Position numbers and translations under genes: made by a program. The notes below the pieces were generated by a model. It searched no databases. It was not told the origin of the DNA and saw nothing but the letters and a program-made list of their open reading frames with translations. Of a stretch of 64,000 nucleotides of DNA, positions 51,146 through 60,455 are shown in pieces (the stretch's first letter is position 1; every line of letters starts with the position of its first letter). This stretch comes from Devosia sp. 2618. Its GTDB lineage: Bacteria > Pseudomonadota > Alphaproteobacteria > Rhizobiales > Devosiaceae. The stretch spans positions 2,232,001 to 2,296,000 of the forward strand of contig NZ_JBEPOO010000001.1 of NCBI RefSeq assembly GCF_040546815.1, given 5' to 3'.

Positions 51146-51194
51146 GGATGGTGCCTATCCTGGGCTCGCAGTCCCTTAATCTGGCCCCGCCATG

Positions 51195-51210
51195 GTTAAT
51201 ACCGTGTAAA
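51195..51210 (-). promoter_or_regulatory. CtrA-like box upstream of the degenerate GGDEF gene
   Basis: On the minus strand TTTA-N7-TTAAC, one mismatch from the CtrA consensus TTAA-N7-TTAAC, 50 bases before the gene's start. Such sites occur by chance at low frequency in high-GC DNA; the placement is what supports it. Confidence 0.35.
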
Positions 51211-51213
51211 TAC

Positions 51214-51669
51214 TTAAAGCTTCTCAGGCGGTTCCCACTCCGGCCAGTCGACCGCGTGTTCTTCCCATTCGTCTGGGGCGACGTCCTGTTCAGCAAAAGT
51301 GCGGCCGCGGGCCGAGACGCCGACATCGACGACGGTCTGCGGATCGCCTGAAATCAGCGGGTGCCACCAGGCCAGGCCTTTGCCTTCGGCGATGCGACGA
51401 TAGGCGCAGGTGGTGGGGATCCACTTGATCTCGCGCACATTCTGCGGCGTCAGCTTGATGCAGTCGGGCACCTTGGCTTGCCGCCCCGGATAGTCAGTGC
51501 AGGCGCAGGTATCGCCGTCCAGCAGCTGGCAGCGCACATCCGAAGTGATCAGGATGCCGGTATCTTCGTCCTCGAGCTTGATCAGGCAACAGCGCCCGCA
51601 GCCATCACAGAGGGCTTCCCACTCCGTGCTGGTCATTTCTTCGAGAGTTTTTTCTTCCCAGAAGGCCAT
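51214..51669 (-). CDS. YcgN/UPF0260-type cysteine-cluster protein
   Basis: A 151-residue protein with the family cysteine pattern: Cys21, 24, 27 and 28 (CDGCGRCC), then Cys47, 55, 57, 70 and 88. This is the zinc/iron-chelating CxxCxxCC family. The N terminus [12 protein letters not shown] is typical of YcgN. Its biochemical role is unknown. It is divergent from the penicillin-binding protein gene. Confidence 0.92.
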   Translation of the reverse strand: MAFWEEKTLEEMTSTEWEALCDGCGRCCLIKLEDEDTGILITSDVRCQLLDGDTCACTDYPGRQAKVPDCIKLTPQNVREIKWIPTTCAYRRIAEGKGLAWWHPLISGDPQTVVDVGVSARGRTFAEQDVAPDEWEEHAVDWPEWEPPEKL

Positions 51670-51801
51670 CTTAACTCGTTACTGCTATCCGTCTTGTCGG
51701 TTTGCTCTTGTCCGTCACAGAGCGCAATCATATTCCAGCGATCATGTTGCGTTGGGGAACGCGAGCGGACAAAAGTTCGTGACACCAAGCCGGGGACCGT
51801 G

Positions 51802-53961
51802 GTGCAGGATCCGTTCTATACCAAAGAAAAACGCAAGACGAACTCCAGCATGTTGGCGGCAGACGCCTGGCTGGATTCTTCGCTTTACGAATTCTGGCAG
51901 TGGCTCGGGCGCGGCTATACGCGCTTTCAGGACTTCATGTCCATTTTCCACGTCGCCGGCTTCAAGCGCTTCTTCGTTGAAATCCTGAGCGACGGCTTTT
52001 CGTTTTTCGCCATTGGCTGCGTGCTGATGGTGGCGCTGGCTATGCCAGCCTTTGATGCCACGGCGTCGGGCGAGTTTAACAAGGCGGAGAATTACTCCGT
52101 CGTGTTCCTTGATCGTTACGGCACCGAAATCGGGCGTCGCGGCATTCGCTCGGACGATTCCGTCGCCCTTGCCGACATGCCCGACTATCTGATCAAGGCG
52201 ACGCTTGCGACCGAAGACCGCCGCTTTTACGAGCATTTTGGCATCGACGTGGTTGGCACACTGCGCGCTATCGTGACCAATGCCTCGGGCGATCGCAGCA
52301 CCCAGGGCGGCTCCTCGATCACCCAGCAGCTGGCCAAAAACCTGTTCCTCAGTTCCGAGCGCACCATCGAGCGCAAGGTCATCGAGGCCTTCCTCGCCGT
52401 CTGGCTGGAATGGCACTATTCCAAGGACGAAATCCTCAAGCTCTATTTTGACCGCGCCTACATGGGCGGCGGCAATTTCGGCGTCGTGGCTGCCGCCGAC
52501 TACTATTTCGGCAAGAAGGTGCAGGATATTTCCCTCGCCGAGGCCGCGATGATGGCCGGCCTCTTCAAGGCGCCCAGCAATTACGCACCCCATGTCGATC
52601 TGGCCGCCGCGCGTGGCCGCGCCAATCTGGTGCTGTCCAACATGGTCGCGTCGGGTTTCCTCACCGAAGGCCAGGTCACCGCTGCCCGCCGCCACCCCGC
52701 CTCGGCCATCGACCGGGTGCAGGATACCAATTCGCCCAACTATTTCCTCGACTGGGCCTTCGAGCAGTCCAAGCGCATCATCGAAACCACGCAGCACGCC
52801 TCGAACAATTTCGTGGTGCGTACCACTGTCGACACGACCCTGCAAAAGTACGCCGAAGAAGCCGTGGTCTCGACCGTGCGCGAAAACAGCGCGCAATATG
52901 ATGTCGAGCAGGCCGCCATGGTCGTCACCGACACGCAGGGCGCCATCCGCGCCATGGTCGGCGGCATGGACTATGCCAAAAGCCAGTTCAACCGCGCCAT
53001 CGTCTCCACGCGCCAGCCGGGTTCGGCCTACAAGATCTTCGTTTATTCAGAAGCCTTCGAGCAGCTTGGCCTCAAGCCCACCGACATGATCACCGACCGC
53101 CCGGTCTGCATCGGCGACTGGTGCCCGCAGAATTACGGCCGCAGCTACAAGGGCTCGGTGACGCTGGCCAGCGCCTTTGCGCAGTCGCTCAATACCGTTC
53201 CAGTCACGCTGTCGATCAAGACCGGCCGCGACACCATTGCCGAACTCAGCCACCGCATGGGCCTGACCGCTGACTATCCGGTCACCCGTTCGCTGGCGCT
53301 GGGCGTGGCGTCCGTCTCGGTCATCGACATGACCTCGTCCTATGCAGTGCTGGCCAATCACGGCCTCAAGACCCCGGCCTATGGCATTACGCGCATGACG
53401 ACGCTCAATGGCGAGCAGGTGTTCGAGGTCGATCCAGACGCGCCGCGCGAACGCGTGCTCAGCGAAACCACCGTCGCCAACATGAACTCCATGCTGCGCG
53501 GTGTGGTCACCGGCGGCACCGGTCGGCGCGCCGATATTCCGGGGGTGCCATCGGTCGGCAAATCGGGCACCACATCGTCCTATCGTGACGCGTGGTATTG
53601 CGGTTTCACCGGCAATTATGTGGCCGCCGTCTGGTTCGGCAATGACGACTACCACCCGACCAAGAACCTGACGGGCGGCACCCTGCCGGCCATCGCCTGG
53701 CAGAAATTCATGGCCTATGCCCACACCAATGTCGAAATCAAACCGGTGTTCGGCGTCGACTTCGTGCCCAAGCAGACCATCATCGCCGCTGCCGATCCAG
53801 CACAGGTCGAAGAGGTCGTGCAGCGTCCACCAAGTCTGACGGCTGGCGCCGCGCGCAAGCTGGTCGATCTGGCCGACCGCATCCAGGCAACCATGGATGG
53901 CATCTCCCCGCCGATCAACCAGGCCAGCGTTCCGATGGCCAGTGACACGCAGGGTCTATGA
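51802..53961 (+). CDS. Class A penicillin-binding protein (PBP1a-type)
   Basis: A 719-residue bifunctional peptidoglycan synthase. Membrane helix about 70-90; glycosyltransferase domain with catalytic Glu in ATEDRRFYEHFGID (about 135) and QGGSSITQQLAKNLFLS; transpeptidase domain with SAYK (Ser408), SLN (about 462) and KSGTT (about 587). It polymerises glycan and cross-links peptides in the periplasm. GTG at 51802 has GGGG 6 bases upstream; ATG at 51850 is the alternative and has no ribosome site. Confidence 0.93.
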   Translation: MQDPFYTKEKRKTNSSMLAADAWLDSSLYEFWQWLGRGYTRFQDFMSIFHVAGFKRFFVEILSDGFSFFAIGCVLMVALAMPAFDATASGEFNKAENYSVVFLDRYGTEIGRRGIRSDDSVALADMPDYLIKATLATEDRRFYEHFGIDVVGTLRAIVTNASGDRSTQGGSSITQQLAKNLFLSSERTIERKVIEAFLAVWLEWHYSKDEILKLYFDRAYMGGGNFGVVAAADYYFGKKVQDISLAEAAMMAGLFKAPSNYAPHVDLAAARGRANLVLSNMVASGFLTEGQVTAARRHPASAIDRVQDTNSPNYFLDWAFEQSKRIIETTQHASNNFVVRTTVDTTLQKYAEEAVVSTVRENSAQYDVEQAAMVVTDTQGAIRAMVGGMDYAKSQFNRAIVSTRQPGSAYKIFVYSEAFEQLGLKPTDMITDRPVCIGDWCPQNYGRSYKGSVTLASAFAQSLNTVPVTLSIKTGRDTIAELSHRMGLTADYPVTRSLALGVASVSVIDMTSSYAVLANHGLKTPAYGITRMTTLNGEQVFEVDPDAPRERVLSETTVANMNSMLRGVVTGGTGRRADIPGVPSVGKSGTTSSYRDAWYCGFTGNYVAAVWFGNDDYHPTKNLTGGTLPAIAWQKFMAYAHTNVEIKPVFGVDFVPKQTIIAAADPAQVEEVVQRPPSLTAGAARKLVDLADRIQATMDGISPPINQASVPMASDTQGL

Positions 53962-53982
53962 CCGCGCGACGCTCCCGCCTCT

Positions 53983-54074
53983 TCATGAGGGCTACCGGGC
54001 GTTCGGCATCCAAACCAACCCTCATGGTGAGGTGCGAGGCACATGCCGCGTCTCGAACCACGATGGCGTGCCCC
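53983..54074. repeat. Dispersed repeat after the penicillin-binding protein gene
   Basis: TCATGAGGGCTACC (53983) and CCCTCATGGTGAGGTGCGAG (54019) followed by TCTCGAACCACGATGGCGTG. A diverged copy of the 14961-15106 composite element. The 229-base gap has no gene. Confidence 0.65.
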
Positions 54075-54190
54075 AACACGCGCCACTTCGCCCTTCCGAA
54101 CACCGCCCCCCCTTGCTATAGCCTTAGCCAGCCACTCCGCGCGCAGGTTTCGCCGTCCATGCCACTCACTGCATCCATGAGCCGCTGACC

Positions 54191-54763
54191 GTGCGCTTCG
54201 TTTTCTACCTGCTGATGATGATCGCCGTGGCGCTGAGCGTGGGCATGGGCCTGAGCTATTATGCGCTCACAGATGGCCGGCTGTTCGGCGTGGCCCAGGT
54301 CGGGCCATGGCAGGCCTGGACCGGCGCCGGCTCATCCGCCCCCGATCCCTATACCCGCGGCCACCTTGCCCGCATGGCATCGCTCGAACTCGGTCAGTCC
54401 GAGGGCCTCAAGTTTGTGGCGACTGTCGATAGCGACGGCGAGCCCCTGACGCGCCGCTGCACCTACAATGTGCATGGCAAGACGCCACTCGCCACGTTCT
54501 GGACGCTGGTCGCCACCGATAGCGATGGCGTCAATCTCGCCGTTCCGGGCGGTGATCTCGCCATGCGCAGCAGCTCCATCGTGCGCACCGAGGATGGTTC
54601 CATCTCCATCAATGTCGGCACGCGCCTGCAGCCCGGCAACTGGATGGAGCTGGCCGGCAGCGGTCCGTTCCAACTGGTGCTCAACCTTTACGACACCGCC
54701 GTTTTCTCGGGCTTTTCGAGCGATGAATCCATGCCCGCCATCATCCGAGGGCGCTGCGCATGA
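54191..54763 (+). CDS. DUF1214 domain protein
   Basis: A 190-residue protein with an N-terminal membrane helix (about 3-25) and a DUF1214 beta domain (RRCTYNVHGKTPLATFWTLV; PGNWMELAGSGPFQLVLNLY). It starts at a GTG. It is coupled by ATGA to the DUF1254 gene; the two domains are often fused in larger proteins and adjacent in rhizobia. Probably envelope-located; function unknown. Confidence 0.88.
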   Translation: MRFVFYLLMMIAVALSVGMGLSYYALTDGRLFGVAQVGPWQAWTGAGSSAPDPYTRGHLARMASLELGQSEGLKFVATVDSDGEPLTRRCTYNVHGKTPLATFWTLVATDSDGVNLAVPGGDLAMRSSSIVRTEDGSISINVGTRLQPGNWMELAGSGPFQLVLNLYDTAVFSGFSSDESMPAIIRGRCA

Positions 54764-55305
54764 CCCGCTTCCTGCTCTGGCTGCTGAGTGGTCTGGTGCT
54801 GGGTGGCATCATCCACATCATCGTCATCCTCACCCTGCCCGCCCTTGCCGATCAGTCGGTGTGGAACCGCGTCGCCGAATACGAGGCCGATAACCGCATG
54901 GTGGTCTTGCCGCCCGTCGTGGCCGGAGAGCCCAACCCCTTGGCCCTCGATCCAGAGTTGACCTACGGTCTCTGCCGCGTCGATCTTTCGCAGGGCCCCG
55001 CCTATCTCAGCGGCACCCTGCCCGATGCGTTCTGGTCGGTGGCGCTGTTTAACGAAACCGGCATCATCAATTACTCAACCACCAATCGCGACGGCATTGG
55101 CCAGACCGTCGAACTCGGCATTTTCAACGCCGCCCAGACGCGCCTGCTCGCCCAGCAGCAGCTCGATATCGCCGAGGGCCTGCTGGTCGTTGAATCCCCC
55201 ACCGACAAACTGCTGATCCTGATCCGCCTCGCTCCGCCGCATCAGGCCATGCGCGCCCGCTTCGAAAACGCCCTCAAATCCATCCGCTGCGGCACTCGCA
55301 GCTAA
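54760..55305 (+). CDS. DUF1254 domain protein
   Basis: A 181-residue protein with an N-terminal membrane helix (about 2-25) and a DUF1254-like domain (YGLCRVDLSQGPAYLSGTLP; FWSVALFNETGIINYS). Partner of the upstream DUF1214 protein by a 4-base overlap. Function unknown. Confidence 0.87.
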   Translation: MTRFLLWLLSGLVLGGIIHIIVILTLPALADQSVWNRVAEYEADNRMVVLPPVVAGEPNPLALDPELTYGLCRVDLSQGPAYLSGTLPDAFWSVALFNETGIINYSTTNRDGIGQTVELGIFNAAQTRLLAQQQLDIAEGLLVVESPTDKLLILIRLAPPHQAMRARFENALKSIRCGTRS

Positions 55306-55347
55306 CAACCGACTAACGCGCCATTCTCCGCCCACGCACCGTCACGC

Positions 55348-55370
55348 TTGACAAACCTAATGGCATTAGG
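55348..55370 (+). promoter_or_regulatory. -35 box and operator-like palindrome of the TetR gene
   Basis: TTGACA (55348-55353) is followed by CCTAATGGCATTAGG (55356-55370), a palindrome with 6-base arms lying in the promoter spacer. A good -10 at 17 bases is not obvious (CAATAA). The site would let a TetR dimer repress its own gene. Confidence 0.5.
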
Positions 55371-55408
55371 CAATAAGCTACTATCTTTATGTTATTGGCT
55401 TATGAACG

Positions 55409-55981
55409 ATGGTACGCGCAGGACTGACAGTGGACCGGCTGGTGGAAGCTGGCGCGAACTTGGCTGACGAAGCCGGGTTCGATGCAGTAACGCCGTCGGC
55501 CCTCGCCAAGATTTTTGACGTACAGGTCGCGAGCCTTTATTCGCATGTGAAAAATGCGCATGAGCTCAAGACGCTGATCGCCCTCTTTGCGCTCAACCAG
55601 TTGGCCGATCAGGCGGCGGAGGCCGTGGCGGGTCGCTCCGGCAAGGACGCGCTGATCGCTTTGGCCAATGTCCATCGCGACTTTGCCAGAACCCATCCGG
55701 GCCTCTTCGCGGCGACGCGATTTCCGCTCGATGGCCCAACCGCGGCCAAAAGCGGCGGCGTGCGGCTGGCGCAGATGATGCGGGCCGTTTTGCGCGGCTA
55801 TGCCCTGTCGGACGCCGACCAGACCCACGCCGTGCGCCTGCTCGGCAGCGTCTTTTTGGGCTTCACCATGCTCGAACTGGGGGGCGGCTTCAGCCACAGC
55901 GCCCCTGACTCCGAACACTCCTGGCTACGCACGCTGGACGCAATGGATGCCGTCCTCCGCAGCTGGCCGCAAACCACATAA
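55409..55981 (+). CDS. TetR/AcrR-family transcriptional regulator
   Basis: A 190-residue regulator. Residues about 8-50 are the HTH (AGANLADEAGFDAVTPSALA, then VASLYSHVKNAHELKTLIA). The C-terminal part resembles the TetR WHG domain (GYALSDADQTHAVRLLGSVF). It lies 15 bases before the SGNH hydrolase gene and probably controls that operon and itself through the upstream palindrome. Ligand unknown. Confidence 0.88.
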   Translation: MVRAGLTVDRLVEAGANLADEAGFDAVTPSALAKIFDVQVASLYSHVKNAHELKTLIALFALNQLADQAAEAVAGRSGKDALIALANVHRDFARTHPGLFAATRFPLDGPTAAKSGGVRLAQMMRAVLRGYALSDADQTHAVRLLGSVFLGFTMLELGGGFSHSAPDSEHSWLRTLDAMDAVLRSWPQTT

Positions 55982-55996
55982 TCGACGGAACACTTC

Positions 55997-57148
55997 ATGA
56001 CCAACTGGATCGCCACGCCGATCACCCAAGCGCTATTGCGCGGCGTGATCGACCTCGAACACACGCCAACCGGCCTCGTGCCCCACCGCCTGCCCGCCTG
56101 GGCACGCGCGCAGTGGCCTGATCCGCAATTGCTGATGGCCGAGGGCCAGCCCTCCGGCATTCGCCTCGCCTTCCCCACCGACGCGACCGCAATCGAGCTC
56201 GACACCATCCCGACCAAGCGCGTTTATACCGGCTTGCCGCCCCGCCCCGATGGCATTTACGATCTGCTGATCGACGGCCAGCTGACCCAGCAAGCCAGCG
56301 TTGCCGGCGGCAAGGTCATGGAAATCAACATGACCAATGGCTCGGTCACGGTGAACTCCGGCCCTCCCGGCACGCTGAAGTTCAACGACCTGCCGCAAGG
56401 CCCAAAGGACGTCGAAATCTGGCTGCCGCACAACGAGACCACCGAACTGGTCGCGCTGCGCACCAATGCGCCGATCACCCCAGCTCCCTATACGGACCGC
56501 CGCGTCTGGCTCCATCACGGCAGCTCGATCAGCCACGGCTCCAATGCTGAGCACCCGACCGGCATCTGGCCCGCTATCGCAGCACGTGCATCCGGCGTCG
56601 ATCTGGTCAGCTTGGGCTTTGGCGGCAGCGCGGTCGTCGATCCGTTCACGGCGCGCACCATCCGCGATGCGTCGGCCGATCTCATCAGCCTCAAGCTGGG
56701 CATCAATGTCGTCAACACCGACGCCATGCGGCTGCGCGCCTTCGGCCCTGCCGTGCACGGTTTCCTAGACACGATCCGCGAAGGCCACAAGACGACGCCG
56801 ATCCTGGTCTTGTCGCCGATCCTCTGCCCCATTCACGAGGACACGCCCGGCCCCAGCGCGCCGGACTTTTCGACCGGTCAGATGCAGTTCCGCGCCACCG
56901 GCAATCCAGCCGAAGTCGCGGCCGGCAAACTGACGCTCAACGTCATCCGCACCACACTGGAGCGGACCGTCGAGCAACGCCGGGCCAGCGATCCCAACAT
57001 CCACTATCTCGATGGTCGCGCACTCTATGGCGAGGCCGACGCGGCCACCCTGCCGCTGCCCGACGGCCTCCACCCCGATGCCGCCACCCATCGCCTGATG
57101 GGAGAACGCTTCGCGGAACTGGCTTTCGGGTCAGGTTGGAGCGCCTAG
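55997..57148 (+). CDS. SGNH/GDSL-family hydrolase
   Basis: A 383-residue protein. The C-terminal 215 residues form an SGNH hydrolase: Ser in HHGSSISHGS (about 176), Gly in LGFGGSAVVDP, Asn in LKLGINVVN, and DGLHPDA (Asp356, His359). The N-terminal 165 residues are a beta-rich domain as in carbohydrate-active esterases. Likely an esterase or lipase with no signal peptide. Co-transcribed with the TetR gene. Its stop overlaps the convergent stop at CTAG. Confidence 0.87.
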   Translation: MTNWIATPITQALLRGVIDLEHTPTGLVPHRLPAWARAQWPDPQLLMAEGQPSGIRLAFPTDATAIELDTIPTKRVYTGLPPRPDGIYDLLIDGQLTQQASVAGGKVMEINMTNGSVTVNSGPPGTLKFNDLPQGPKDVEIWLPHNETTELVALRTNAPITPAPYTDRRVWLHHGSSISHGSNAEHPTGIWPAIAARASGVDLVSLGFGGSAVVDPFTARTIRDASADLISLKLGINVVNTDAMRLRAFGPAVHGFLDTIREGHKTTPILVLSPILCPIHEDTPGPSAPDFSTGQMQFRATGNPAEVAAGKLTLNVIRTTLERTVEQRRASDPNIHYLDGRALYGEADAATLPLPDGLHPDAATHRLMGERFAELAFGSGWSA

Positions 57149-57630
57149 CCCTCACCGGGCACAAACAGCTTGTCGCGATAGGCCGCAAGGTCAGGATTTG
57201 TGCCCATCGCGGCAAGCGCCACGTCCAGCATTGCCGCATCGGGGCTCTGCTCACGCGACAGAATATCCACGCCTGCCTCGGTAAACAGCGTCCGCTCGAA
57301 CTTGATGGCGGCCCAGCCCGCCGCCGCGTCTGCGGTCACAAACGACCAGCGGCTGCGGGCGATCAGCGTCAGGGGCTCAACGCCCCGCCATTCCCAGCCG
57401 CCTTCCGGCAAGGCCCGGTCAATGCCCACCACCATGCCCGGGCCGTTCTTGCCCTGCCAGGTCACTACGTCGGCCACCTCGCCGGTCGGCAGCGGCAAAT
57501 AGTTCAGCGCCGCCGCCCGCCGCTTGCGCCACAGGCCCAACGTCGTCCGCACAATGTGCCATGTTCCCACGATCAACTCCCGATCCTGCACAACTTTCGC
57601 CCTTCCATCGTCTAAGCGCAGGATGGTCAC
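57145..57630 (-). CDS. Protein of unknown function
   Basis: A 161-residue protein without signal peptide, with Trp-rich stretches (VGTWHIVRTTLGLWRKRRAA; GGWEWRGVEP). I do not recognise a family; a lipocalin-like fold is possible. The true start may lie a few codons later. It is divergent from the VOC gene (80 bases). Confidence 0.6.
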   Translation of the reverse strand: MTILRLDDGRAKVVQDRELIVGTWHIVRTTLGLWRKRRAAALNYLPLPTGEVADVVTWQGKNGPGMVVGIDRALPEGGWEWRGVEPLTLIARSRWSFVTADAAAGWAAIKFERTLFTEAGVDILSREQSPDAAMLDVALAAMGTNPDLAAYRDKLFVPGEG

Positions 57631-57710
57631 CCGCGAAAATAAGTCGGCTCGTGTGTCGAGGTTGGGCCCGCTGGCGCGTTATGTCTATGCCAACCGACAC
57701 GGAGGATGTG

Positions 57711-58085
57711 ATGAGCACACAGACAATGATCATTCAGGGCCTTTACGCCTCGGCGATTGTGGCCGATTTCGACACAGCGATTGAATGGTATTCCAAGCTG
57801 CTGGGCCGCGCCGTCGATGACAAGCCGATCCCCGGCATGGCGCAGTGGCGCGATCTCGGTGGCGCGGGACTGCAGATCTGGCACGATGCTGACCGCGCCG
57901 GCAAAGGCATCATTACCATCGTCGTGCCCGACCTCTCCAAGGAACAGGCAAGGCTGGCGGGCCTCGGCCTCAACACCGGGGAAGTTTCACGGGGCGCGTT
58001 CGGCGCGGTGACGCATATCCTTGATCCAGAAGGCAACCGGATCAATCTTGCCGAACCGCCCGCCGGGTTTTTCGACGCGCGCTAA
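57711..58085 (+). CDS. VOC-family (glyoxalase-like) protein
   Basis: A 124-residue VOC protein (LYASAIVADFDTAIEWYSKL; THILDPEGNRINLAEPP). GGAGG 4-8 bases upstream fixes MSTQTMIIQG. Substrate unknown. Its stop overlaps the chrA stop. Confidence 0.87.
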   Translation: MSTQTMIIQGLYASAIVADFDTAIEWYSKLLGRAVDDKPIPGMAQWRDLGGAGLQIWHDADRAGKGIITIVVPDLSKEQARLAGLGLNTGEVSRGAFGAVTHILDPEGNRINLAEPPAGFFDAR

Positions 58086-59287
58086 AAAACGAGGCCGATG
58101 ACCACTCCGGCAACAGCAAGGCTCGCCACCACGATCCATGGTGGCAGCTTGAGCACGACCAGTGCCCCAAAGCCGAGCAGCGCCAGCGCCAAGTCCAACG
58201 GACCCAGAATGGTGCTTGTCCAGACCGGGTCACAAAGCGCCGCCGCCAGGATGCCGACTACCGCCGCATTGGCGCCGCGCATCGCCGCCTGCGCCAATGG
58301 CCGCCCCCGAATGGCGTCCCAAAACGGCAGCACGCCAAGCAGCAGTAAAAATCCGGGCAGGAAGATCGCGACCAGCGCAATCGCCGCCCCGAGCACCCCA
58401 TTGGGCGGCGTGCTGACCACGGCGCCCAGATAGGCGGCGAAGGTAAACAATGGTCCGGGAACAGCCTGCGCCGCGCCATATCCGGCCAGAAAGCTGTCCT
58501 TGCTGATCCAGCCCGACGCCACCGTCTCCGCATCGAGCAGCGGCAGGACCACATGGCCGCCGCCAAATACCAGCGCCCCTGCCCGATAGAATGCGTCGAA
58601 CAGGTCGAGGCCTTGCGCGTTGGCGAGCGAGGCCAGCACGGGCAAGCCGAACAGCAACACGGCAAAAATCGTCAGGCACAGCAGCCCCACAGCGGGGCTG
58701 ACCGGGAAGCGCATGGTTACGGCAGGAACGCTTGCACCGCTCCGGCACAGCACCAGCCCCGCCAATCCGCCCAGTACAATGGAGATCACCTGCCCGAACG
58801 AACCCGCCAGCATCAGCGCGATCACGACCGCCCCTACGCCAATCGCCAGCCGCTGCCAATCTGGCGTCAGCGTTCGCGCCATGCCCCAGACCGCCTGCGC
58901 CACCACGGCGACTGCAACGATCTTGAGGCCATGCAACAAACCCTGCGCCACCGGACCATCGAGGGCGACAGCGCCAAAGGCAAACAGCACGAGCACTATT
59001 GCCGATGGCAGGGTGAATGCGGCCCAGGCGGCCAAGGCGCCCAGCGGCCCCGCACGCCACAGGCCCAGCGCGAAGCCGACCTGGCTCGATGCAGGCCCCG
59101 GCAAAAACTGGCATAGCGCCACCAGCTCGGCATAGGCCGCCTCGCCCAGCCAGCGGCGGCGAACCACGATCTCGTCGCGGAAATAGCCGAGATGGGCAAT
59201 GGGACCACCAAACGAGGTCAGCCCAAGCTTGAGAAATGTCCGAAAGACCTCGCCGACGGTTCCGCGTGTCGTCGTCTCGCTGTCCAT
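58082..59287 (-). CDS. chrA: Chromate transporter ChrA (long chain)
   Basis: A 401-residue CHR-superfamily transporter with two homologous halves. The first starts FLKLGLTSFGGPIAHLGYFR, the second has AGALVFGGGHVVLPLLDAE. About 10-12 helices. It expels chromate in proton antiport; other anions are possible. GGGGAG 6 bases upstream supports MDSETTTRG. A lipoprotein gene lies 22 bases upstream on the same strand. Confidence 0.92.
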   Translation of the reverse strand: MDSETTTRGTVGEVFRTFLKLGLTSFGGPIAHLGYFRDEIVVRRRWLGEAAYAELVALCQFLPGPASSQVGFALGLWRAGPLGALAAWAAFTLPSAIVLVLFAFGAVALDGPVAQGLLHGLKIVAVAVVAQAVWGMARTLTPDWQRLAIGVGAVVIALMLAGSFGQVISIVLGGLAGLVLCRSGASVPAVTMRFPVSPAVGLLCLTIFAVLLFGLPVLASLANAQGLDLFDAFYRAGALVFGGGHVVLPLLDAETVASGWISKDSFLAGYGAAQAVPGPLFTFAAYLGAVVSTPPNGVLGAAIALVAIFLPGFLLLLGVLPFWDAIRGRPLAQAAMRGANAAVVGILAAALCDPVWTSTILGPLDLALALLGFGALVVLKLPPWIVVASLAVAGVVIGLVF

Positions 59288-59308
59288 TCGGCTCCCCAAG
59301 GCGGCGCG

Positions 59309-60124
59309 CTACTTTTGCAGCACGATTTCCTGGTCGGCCGTATGTTGGTAGCGTGACGGTATGACGACAGTGCCGCCAGCGGTCGTGGTGCCGCGTCCGC
59401 CGCAGAAATCGTAGCGATTGGCGCGCGGCACAAACGCCGCCATCCGGCGCAGCGCTTCGTCCACGGCCAGCGATTGCTCATGTGGGGTTTCGACCAGCAG
59501 GCTATCGAGCGCATAGTCATAGCTGCTGTAGCGATAGTTCAGCGCCCGCACGAACCAGGCGATGAATGCATCGTTCTCGGCCTTGCGTGCCGCCACTTCC
59601 TGCGCAAAGCGCGGCGGCAGCCCGCCCGCCAATCCGCGATAGGCCTCCGCCCGCTGCCGATCGATCTCGATGACGGTGCAGATGGACACAAATGTCGTGG
59701 GCAGCGTGTCGATATCGGCCGTGATGTGCCGACCGACAGTCGCGTAACGCGTGCGCGACGAATTATAAGGTGTGCTCTGCAGCCAGGCATAATAGCGCTC
59801 GACCGTGAACTGGCGGTCTTCGGGCGGCACGATCCGGGTGCGCTGCAATTCCACGGACTGGTCGAACTGCCAGTCTTTGGCATGCGCGGCAACGAGGAAA
59901 CGCCACACACGGTCGTGCATGGTGTCTTCCTGATCGGTCTTGTTGAAGCTCGAAACTGGTTCGCCACGATTTTCGGCGAGCTTGCCGCCGACAAAGGGCA
60001 TGGCAACGTCATGGGTGAAGCTTGGATCGGCGCGGCCAAAGTCGCCGACGGGACGCGCAGCCGAACAGGCCGTCAACAGCGCCGCCAGTGCCAGCGCGCC
60101 GGTCAGCCTAAACAATTTATCCAC
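59309..60124 (-). CDS. Lipoprotein of unknown function
   Basis: A protein of about 271 residues with lipobox LLTAC. A GTG at 60124 gives a textbook short lipoprotein signal; ATGs at 60160 and 60187 are alternatives, the last with GGGG 6 bases upstream. The mature part has no domain I recognise (VERYYAWLQSTPYNSSRTRY). Probably transcribed with chrA. Confidence 0.65.
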   Translation of the reverse strand: MDKLFRLTGALALAALLTACSAARPVGDFGRADPSFTHDVAMPFVGGKLAENRGEPVSSFNKTDQEDTMHDRVWRFLVAAHAKDWQFDQSVELQRTRIVPPEDRQFTVERYYAWLQSTPYNSSRTRYATVGRHITADIDTLPTTFVSICTVIEIDRQRAEAYRGLAGGLPPRFAQEVAARKAENDAFIAWFVRALNYRYSSYDYALDSLLVETPHEQSLAVDEALRRMAAFVPRANRYDFCGGRGTTTAGGTVVIPSRYQHTADQEIVLQK

Positions 60125-60455
60125 GCTTACGCTTCGGCCTCGTAGGATCAAGGCTCGCATTTGGCGGCTGCAACGTCCCGCGTTCATAACGCACCCCGGT
60201 AAAAATCAGTATCTGGGCGTTGCCGGGCAAAGGTGCCCCGCGTGTAGCGGTCTTTAACCGCGCATCGAATTTGACGAGCTTTCCCAAGCTGCCCTCCATT
60301 ACGGCTCGCTCCCCCTTTCCTATGGAGGCCGCGGTTCGCATTGCACATCGGTTAGCGCGACGCCCCTCGCGCTGTTCCTTTGCCGCATTAAGAGATCGTC
60401 AAGGTTAACAGTCTGCTAACGAATTCGCTGCAAGAGTGAATGTGCATCAAATGTG
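60125..60455. other. Divergent intergenic region (lipoprotein / DUF2336 genes)
   Basis: About 330 bases, less if the lipoprotein starts upstream. It holds the CtrA-like box at 60405 and the N-terminal start alternatives of the lipoprotein. No gene or strong hairpin is seen. Confidence 0.4.
60405..60420 (+). promoter_or_regulatory. CtrA-like box upstream of the DUF2336 gene
   Basis: TTAA-N7-CTAAC, one mismatch from TTAA-N7-TTAAC, about 36 bases before the start. The stretch is AT-richer than its surroundings. Confidence 0.4.

Noticed and set aside
51361..51801. An N-terminal extension of the penicillin-binding protein frame.
   Set aside because: It lies antisense to the YcgN-type gene, which has a full cysteine pattern; the protein family starts close to its membrane helix.
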